Source: Smittia aterrima
Lineage: Eukaryota; Arthropoda; Insecta; Diptera; Chironomidae
Direction: 5' to 3'
Assembly (NCBI GenBank): GCA_033063855.1
Contig: CP093829.1
Location: 9,000,243-9,064,242 of the forward strand
Length of the DNA: 64,000 nt
Notes under the pieces: generated by a model
Seen by the model: the letters and a program-made list of their open reading frames with translations, nothing else
Database searches by the model: none
What the model was told of the DNA's origin: nothing
Shown here: positions 57,201-64,000 of the stretch, in pieces
How positions within the stretch are numbered: the first letter of the stretch is position 1
Layout: the number at the start of each line of letters is the position of its first letter
Position numbers and translations under genes: made by a program

Positions 57201-60200
57201 ATATTTAATTGCTGGAAAACTCACGGGAGCAATTCAAACAAAATAAAAAGCTCGGAAATTTTTTGCTAGTTAGCTTAGTTAGAGTTCGTTAAAAGAATAA
57301 TAAAAGCTACCGGTGGTGAGCGCGATAAAAGAATAGAGAGAGGCGCATGAACAAACTTTATTTATTAGAGCGGAAATTATTTAGTTCTACTCGTTGGAGA
57401 AGAATTTGTGCAAAACTTTAACTTGTAACTAAAAAAAAGCAATTTCTACAAGAAATCTATTTAAAGAACGAAGTTATCAACTGATTAATGAATTCGTAGT
57501 TTATTAGTGTTTGCGTGAATTGTGTTTTTATAATTTCATTATCAGTTAGTCAATTAATTTGTTGGCTCGACCTTTAAATGTAGTCAATGAATGAGAAATG
57601 ACTTAGCAGTTTGGGTCAAGCAGTCAAAAAAATATTCACAAAAGTCACATTCACGATCACGAGAAGTTAAACTTCTCGCGATTCTCCTCAATCAAAAAAG
57701 AATAAATCATCAACTTGAACAAACATCGACACCGAATTCCAATTTGATTATTGAACTAATTTCTTAGTCTCTGTCTCTCTAAATAAAGCCACGACATAAT
57801 TTTGTTTGTTGGGGGACACTTACCGAGAACAATCGGCATGCCATGCAGGAGTCGAGTGACTTGATTCAGAATTACTATCACATGACGAGCTACTATGAAT
57901 TGAATCTTCGGTTGAACTCATTATGAATTTATAGTTTTGCAATCGAAACATCTCATTACTGTCCATACTTGCTGATAGCTTGCGCTTTCTGCGAAGCATC
58001 GAGCGAGTAATTGTGAGAACACATCGTCAGAAAGAATTTTATGTCGAGAAAGAAAAGTTCAGAATAAATGTAAAGTGGTTGGTGTCACATATAAAACATT
58101 CATTGGGTTCATTGTTTTTGACACTAAATCGATAACATTCCAAAAGAGTTTTTCTTCTTTTTCTGCTCAAACAGACAAAGCTTGAAGAGATAACAGGAAA
58201 CATTTTTTTAAAGATTAAAATGTCTGCGTAACATTTGACTTTGTTGTCTGAAGAGAACGAGACGAACCAGACAGTTAACTTCAGACAAACATGAAACTTC
58301 ATTAGAGGTCGTTCCGAAAGCTTCACGAACCATCACTTGAGAGATTCCTTTCTGACAACATATCTCAAAGCAAGAAGCGAAATCAGAAGATTTTGTGAAG
58401 TCAAAACAACATCTCCTTGAGTTTATTTCGTCCGTCAAAAAGATTACAACACAAAATGTACATTTAGTTTCCACAACATTAATAAATGATAACAAATTGT
58501 CATTGACTGGTCAGCCTCAAAATAAATTTAATGAACTTCATTTACAATGACTTGTGTGTTTCGCAATTTGTTACCTTGAGCATGAATAAGCTTCTGCTCG
58601 CTCTTTTTCGAAGGGCAAACGACAATGATGGAGAGTATCGTGTGACATAAAACATTTGCCGGTCATACGAGGGACTCGACTCAAGAATTTTGTTTGAACT
58701 CAAACAAACCGAAAACAAATTTTATTGGCAAACAAAATATTTTCTGAGCAGATAAGTTTTGTGTGGAGACACGAAATGATGCGTGAAGCGTCGAGGAAAA
58801 TTGTATCAAATTCAAATGAGAGAGAAAACTTTTTTTGTTTGTCCAAAAGAAATCGAAAAGTGCTCAAATGAAATTTATTGGTGAACGAAAAAAAGAAATA
58901 GAAAAATCTACGTGACACTTCACATCAATTGTTGTAATCATAGGAGAGGAGGAAAGCCGTGGGATTGAGTTGCAAACAAAACTCTGTAAGCTGTAAATCT
59001 TTGAACAAAGTCCGAAGGATAATGCGATTGCAATGAAATAGCATCAGCGAATCGAGGTTTCTTTTTCTCTCTCTTAAGTGTTTTATCTTCTTGTTTGTGG
59101 AGCAGTTGAAAATAATGATATTTCACTCGCTCCTTGTCGGGCGATTCATTTTCTTAAAGAGAAAGGTCTGCAGAGTGTCTGATAAACAAAGCACTTTCGC
59201 ACGCTTGTTAAAGCTGATTGATGAGACCGAGAAGTTAAAGGTGAAACTTTCTACTCGAGCAAGTTCATCAAACTCATCTTCATTTAATCAAACGCTCTGC
59301 CGACTTAAAAATAATTCTACGAAAACTGAGTTTGAAATTTCTTATCGTTAACGATTTGAAAAAGAGAATTTTTCAGAAGTCAAAACAATGAACGGAAAAA
59401 TAGAGAAAAGTGAAAAAGAGTCTTGAGAGATTAGGTTTGAAGGTACTCACGCTATTTTCTCTGAAGGAGATCGCCATGGATCATCCAATTCATCTTCACT
59501 TTCATCGTTCGCTTCACCATCAATTCCATCTTCGCCTGAAATGCTGAACGAGGACGAGGTGAACATATCGGGAACAGGAAGGATTGATGGTCTTCTGCTT
59601 CCTGCTCATCCATTTCAAAGAATAACAAAACAGTAAAAGATTAATTGATTAGTTTATTAAGTCGAGGCTTAAGGGAACAACCTCTCCTCTGGCTGAGAAC
59701 ATCAGGGCTTAAGAGATTCGGATTGCTTTGAGGTATGTCGAGATGATTTCCGACGCTTAAGCTAGGCGGACCAAGGGTTGATTGCGTCGTTGTTGTTGGA
59801 ACACCTGTTGATTCTTTCAAGTTCACTTTCGAGTCCGCTCCTCCCGAGAAAGTATTTGACGCGCCACCCTCGGTAAATGTCGCTGAAATAAACAATTTTC
59901 CGTAAATTACATTTCAGAAAAAACCTTTTCCTCCGCTGATCGCATCGTCAAAGGAAAAAAACTTTATTCAAAACCAGAGAAATTTAAGAAAATCTCATTT
60001 CCGTGTCTCTAGGAGATGAGAGAACATCAAAAATAAACTGAGTGAGTGCTAAAAATGATGAGTGAGTGGGGGACTAAATCATCTAAACCATCATAAGCTC
60101 CCAAGTGTACGATGACAACGAGAACGTGTCTGATTGAGAACAATTAATTAATTAAAAGGCTTTATAACGATAATGATTATGCAAACAACAAAAGCCGGCA

Positions 60201-63200
60201 ATGACTACTAATGACAGTTTTCCATTTTCAGAGCTTTAATCATTTTTGGCTCGAGTTCAAAACGCTTCTGTGGGTGAAAAAATAAAGAATCGAGTTTAAT
60301 CATAATCCCAGACGAACGAGCGGTTGTAGTGTGATCGAGATTGAAAATGAACATTCACAAAATTACAGAATCATCGATGACGTTCGCCAATTTCCATTTT
60401 ACAACAGCAATCGCTTGATTGAAGAGTTTTTATCGACACAGGTGAATTAAGAATTTGCGAGGCAAATTGGATTATGCAAATGAACGGTTTCATTTTAAAT
60501 TCCGAGTTTGTGCAATGAAAGAGCTTTTCATGCTATGATCGTATCATTGATTCCCTCAACAATTTATTCCTCTTAACCCTAAAACTTTCCTCTCGACGAC
60601 GTATCGTGCATAGGGAAATTATTCGTGTCCTCTCTTTACGATTGATTCAAGTATCACAACGCAAAAGGAACGCTTCGATAAACTCTTATCACAAAGATCA
60701 TCGCCGGACTCGTAAAACAGAAAAGGAAAGCGTGTAAACCGTTTCGGCAATAAAGCGAGGAAAGGTCGTGCATGTCACGTCATAAAAGCAAGAGAACTCC
60801 ATTTACGCAAAATGATAAAATTGCATGTTTCATTGAATTGCGATGTGTCCTCCTTTAATCGTCATCGCAATCACGTCACATTCGACTTTTTTCTCGTTGC
60901 CATAAAAATCTTTCGCCATTGGAAAAAAAAGCTTTTGCTGGTAATTCGTTTGATTATTCCGATATCTTTCGGGGCGTGAAATGTCTTTCGCATGGCATGC
61001 CAATGAGTTGAACAAAATTTCATTTTGCATAATTCTCTGCGATAGGCTTTTTGATTCACGACCTGAACGTTGCGAATTATTTTGATGAATGAGCCAAGTC
61101 GAGAAGCTCTGGTAAAGCAACAAATTTGTGAATACATTAAACACCAATCAATAAAAGTCAGAAATATACAAAAACATTCTGTTATCGAATAATCAATTTG
61201 ATGATGATGAAATGAATTTTTGATGAAGCTTAGAAATGCGAAAGGGTGTCGAAAGAGTTTTAAAGAGGACAAAAATGAACAAATATTGAATATTAAAGTT
61301 AAAACAAGTTAAGTTGAGGACGAAGAATTGAATCTAAGTTTGCACATGCAAAAAAGTTTAAAAGAATTTTTTGTTTGGTTTTTTTTTGGGTCGATCACTC
61401 ACGCACGACCAAAGTTGCAAAGTCATGATGAGCTTTTTCCTCAGGGGATCCAGGATCTGAATTTTCACCAGAATCGAGACTCGGGCTATGAGGCACACGT
61501 ACACACACAGATGGAACTGGGGCCTGATTGTTGGTGATGTAATTTGATGTTGCAACTACGATTTGGATCATTTTGATGAGCCAACAAAAACAGATTTTCC
61601 AAAAATAAAAATAGAAAAACACGTGAAAAACAATGCGAGAGAAATAAAGATTCTTCTGTGATCACATCAATTGCATTTTGATAAACAAAAACTCAATGGC
61701 GCTGTGTTTGAGAAAATAACTTTTCAATGGAAGAATGAGAACTTTCTAGCTTTTCAATGAGGACTTAAATGGTTAGACCTTAAAACCACATCAATAAAAG
61801 ATTATTTAATAGAATTGCGAAAGAGTTATCATCAGCCACTTCAATTATTTCTCATTCTTCACGTTTCTCTGCTTGTCCGTCACTTGATATCCACACGACG
61901 AGCAGAGAAAGCTATCGAAACACTTAAACTTGCTTTCGATTCTCGTTTCTCGTTACAATCGAGTGAAATAAAATTGCCATCAAGAAAATTCTATAACAAA
62001 CATCAAAAGCGCCAACGAAAGGAAGAGAAAATAAAAATTAAATTGAATTTATGTCTTTTGCTTCTTGTACATTTATGGAGAAAGAGAGAGAGTGAGTGAG
62101 CCATCAGCCAGCAATGGATCAAACATTTAGAAGCATTTGTGTCGTCTTGACGCGAACAATCAAGTCGAACGAAACATCAAAATCATTTAGTGAGGGTCAC
62201 AATCACGAGAATTGAAAGTTTTCAGAAGATTTCATCTTCAAGCATGAAGCGATGAAGCCTGACATGCTGTCTGAGTTGTGAGCTTGTTAATAAATTGTTA
62301 AGAAAGCTCTGACGTCGCTCACCTTCTTTCGTCTGAGGATCGAGATTACTATTTTGATTTTGATGAGTTACGAACGCAGAGTTCTCTTCTTTCGTGATGC
62401 TCATGTAGTAGCACGTATCGTCCTTCTTCATTATGTGTCTTGGTCCAGGATTTAACAAAATTGTTTCCTCATAGAACTCTGGCAACTCTGCTGGTCGTAC
62501 ACCAACCAAAGCAACACCGTATCTGTTTAATAAACGAGTGATTGTTGTTTACAAGGCTTTTAATTAACAGACAAGAGAACTTACTTTCTATGGGAGTGGA
62601 AGCTTGCGTAAGTAAAACTTTTGCCTTCGTACTCGCCGAAAAATCGACTATCACCCAGTACGATGTGGTAAATTTCATTTCCCGAACATTTTCCGTAAAG
62701 TCTGTGCCACTGTAAAGTTTCAAAAAAGTTGAAATTAGATTTATTCCGCCTCATTGAGAGTTAAGAGTTTATTTCAAGCCAAAGCAGTTATTAAGCTGAG
62801 ACATGAGGACATGAAGAGAAATCGATAACTTAACATCTAAATTTATACTTATCCTGAGTTTTCATTTAATCAACAAGCGAGCGAGCGATGCACGATAAAG
62901 CGACACAAAAAAGAACGTGGAGGAGGAATTTAATTAGAAACTTCTCGTTTGACCATTAATTAATGCGAAAGTTCAACTCACTTCATTGCTAATCTGCCCT
63001 TCCTGTCCTCTCGAGGTGTGTAATAATAGCGTGACGAGCGTTGACGCCCCGGGACATGTGCAGTTATTGGCGAGAAGTGCATATTTGAATTCGTCTTCGC
63101 ACACGACGTGCTCGGCAAACTTCACGTGCAGCTTATTCTCAGGCCGGAAAATCTGAACGTATTGAGGAATGTTGGGAGCAAAATCTTTCACTGCCCATGA

Positions 63201-63645
63201 CCGCAAAATCGTGTGCTCGTCAGCGGCTGTTTTGTCAGCGTAGTTACGCGCAGCGAGGATGAAACAGGCTTCGGCCTCTGACATCCGCGCCCGTATGAGG
63301 TCGCCGTCTTTTAGACAGGAGCCCTGAGAATCGAAATGAAAATCGAAATATAATTTGTCAAAATACTCGGGGATTGCCAACCTGGATATAAATCACTCGT
63401 TGCGCCCATATCGGAACCTGCAATATCATTCGCATAGTCGTGTCTAATTCCATTGGGCTCAGCAACACAACGTAGAAGTCCTGTAGCAGTGGATGAGCAT
63501 AGAATTCATTCAAAAAGTCCATGATTGTGTCGGCGTGGAGCGTTGTCGAGCACACGACAACATGTTTCTCGCTTTGAGCACGATGCGATGAATAACTTCC
63601 ACCCAATTTCTGACGTTCCATCCAAGTGAATGCCAGCTGTTCAAA
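52437..63645 (-). CDS. SLO2: Slo2 (KCNT/Slack-type) sodium-activated potassium channel, C-terminal part
   Basis: Twenty exons in phase give 1218 residues; the N-terminal pore domain lies to the right of the window. Exons: 63382-63645, 62982-63323, 62585-62709, 62323-62522, 61403-61516, 59682-59882, 59451-59601, 57824-57967, 56982-57087, 56706-56921, 56332-56495, 56165-56276, 55919-56104, 55634-55849, 54117-54254, 53990-54067, 53310-53515, 52950-53247, 52704-52892, 52437-52643. The first exons carry RCK1 (KHVVVCSTTLHADTIMDFLN; HTILRSWAVKDFAP; EHVVCEDEFKYALLANNC) and the middle exons RCK2 (NKTIILAADYASNGIYNFII; GSHISYMFRLPFAAGSVFSA). These are the gating-ring domains that sense intracellular sodium and other ligands. 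The tail is Ser-rich with many basic-Ser sites (RRKSS, RGRSNS). The sequence matches Slo2 rather than Slo1 throughout. Two donors are weak (gttggc after 63382, gtttgt after 56706), but conserved protein fixes both junctions. Confidence 0.93.
55634..57087 (-). other. SLO2: Slo2 RCK2 exons
   Basis: Six exons (56982-57087, 56706-56921, 56332-56495, 56165-56276, 55919-56104, 55634-55849) cover the second RCK domain from KGFPPVSPFIGVSPTLCYLL to GKQKDCVRLQPA. This is the most conserved part of the gene in the window; it includes YWMLGSIDCLDDLLRAGITL and FVRLLLGIDQAPGSGFLTS. Confidence 0.92.
57824..57967 (-). other. SLO2: Slo2 144-base cassette exon, Ser-rich
   Basis: Encodes MDSNEMFRLQNYKF, a Ser-rich stretch (SIHSSSSCDSNSESSHST) and WHADCSR. 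It begins and ends in phase 2, and skipping it joins SPSEKIA directly to IIKGFPPVSPF, the arrangement expected from the conserved channel. It is probably an optional insert just before RCK2. Confidence 0.65.
57968..59450 (-). other. Slo2 intron, about 1.5 kb
   Basis: No coding or RNA feature recognised. Confidence 0.5.
59682..59882 (-). other. SLO2: Slo2 201-base cassette exon in the RCK1-RCK2 linker
   Basis: Encodes 67 residues rich in Ser, Thr, Gly and Pro (FTEGGASNTFSGGADSK and on). Both ends are in phase 1. The preceding and following constitutive exons can join without it, so it may be alternatively spliced. The donor (gttgtt) is weak. Confidence 0.55.
59883..61402 (-). other. Slo2 intron, about 1.5 kb
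   Basis: No coding or RNA feature recognised; the minus-strand open frames near 60830-61272 have no signature and no splice support. Confidence 0.5.
61403..61516 (-). other. SLO2: Slo2 114-base cassette exon in the RCK1-RCK2 linker
   Basis: Encodes 38 residues (PHSPSLDSGENSDPGSPEEK, then AHHDFATLVV). Both ends are in phase 1, again frame-neutral. Several Ser-Pro and acidic-Ser sites suggest phosphorylation, an inference from composition only. Confidence 0.6.
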
Positions 63646-64000
63646 CTGTTCGTGAAGATACGGCCGAGATGAAATGGGAAAAATATTATTTAGAAATTCA
63701 ATTTACGAAATAAACATAATCCCGAGGACGATGAGGAAGGAGGAAAGGGTCGAGACGAGAAGAGAGATGGAAAAGCTTCGTCTACGTTTGAAAAGAGTTT
63801 CGGAAACATTTTGAAAGGTAGAAGCTTCCGAATGTTGATCTCATGAGAGAGGTAATTAAATTTTAAATAAAACTCGAATGCATTTCAACTTTTTTTTTCA
63901 CTTCCTCGAATTAAGGAAATGAAATCAAAGTTTCCACCACAACTGAAAATCAATTAATGTCTCGCAGTTCTCGACACATCAAGTGATGACTGAGACTGAA
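63646..64000 (-). other. Start of a Slo2 intron running off the right edge
   Basis: Sequence upstream of the first visible exon. A pyrimidine-poor acceptor (cttcacgaacag) ends it. Nothing else recognised. Confidence 0.5.

Noticed and set aside
61328..61537. Plus-strand open frame overlapping the Slo2 114-base exon
   Set aside because: Shadow of the minus-strand exon, whose phases and splice sites fit the channel.
1..64000. CRISPR arrays, bacterial operons, integrated virus or transposase genes, tRNA or rRNA genes
   Set aside because: I scanned for repeated spacers, transposase-like or polymerase-like ORFs and clear tRNA arms and saw none. A covariance-model search could still find small RNAs I cannot see by eye.

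Overview
This window is nuclear DNA from an insect, almost certainly a dipteran. It is AT-rich and intron-rich, with GT-AG introns ranging from about 50 bp to over 7 kb, and it carries animal genes: frazzled/DCC, Phactr, an FBXO7-type protein, a p24 protein, PP1 inhibitor-2, RpS24 and a Slo2 channel. The short introns and the family styles (an LRR+BTB pseudogene and fast-evolving F-box genes) suggest a nematoceran midge such as a chironomid. That placement is inference only.

Layout. (1) 1-666: one exon of an unrecognised minus-strand gene that leaves the window on the left. (2) 3.4-10.3 kb, minus: a complete 11-exon frazzled (netrin receptor) gene, 1501 aa. (3) 10.3-19.9 kb: about 9.6 kb with no recognisable gene. 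(4) 19.9-39.4 kb (possibly to 42.6 kb), minus: a Phactr gene with four RPEL actin-binding motifs, a C-terminal PP1-binding region, very long introns and two or three alternative first exons. (5) 41.5-46.7 kb: a compact cluster holding an FBXO7/nutcracker-like gene (minus), a divergently transcribed p24/TMED gene (plus), protein phosphatase inhibitor-2 (minus) and RpS24 (minus). (6) 46.9-51.1 kb: an accessory island bounded by diverged ~80 bp direct repeats. It holds one intact F-box gene, a decayed copy of that gene's 3' end, a foldback element and an LRR-BTB pseudogene. (7) 52.4-63.6 kb, minus: 20 exons encoding the RCK domains and tail of a Slo2/KCNT sodium-activated potassium channel. Its membrane domain lies beyond the right edge.

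The exon models for frazzled, Phactr, the p24 gene, inhibitor-2 and Slo2 were built by hand. In each, intron phases agree at every junction and the coding total is divisible by three. Functional links are loose: Phactr and inhibitor-2 both regulate protein phosphatase 1, and frazzled, Phactr and Slo2 are mainly neuronal or cytoskeletal genes. Nothing here looks like an operon or a defence system. The most unusual features are the F-box/LRR-BTB island, the Phactr/FBXO7 nested first-exon arrangement, and a set of frame-neutral cassette exons in Slo2 and Phactr.
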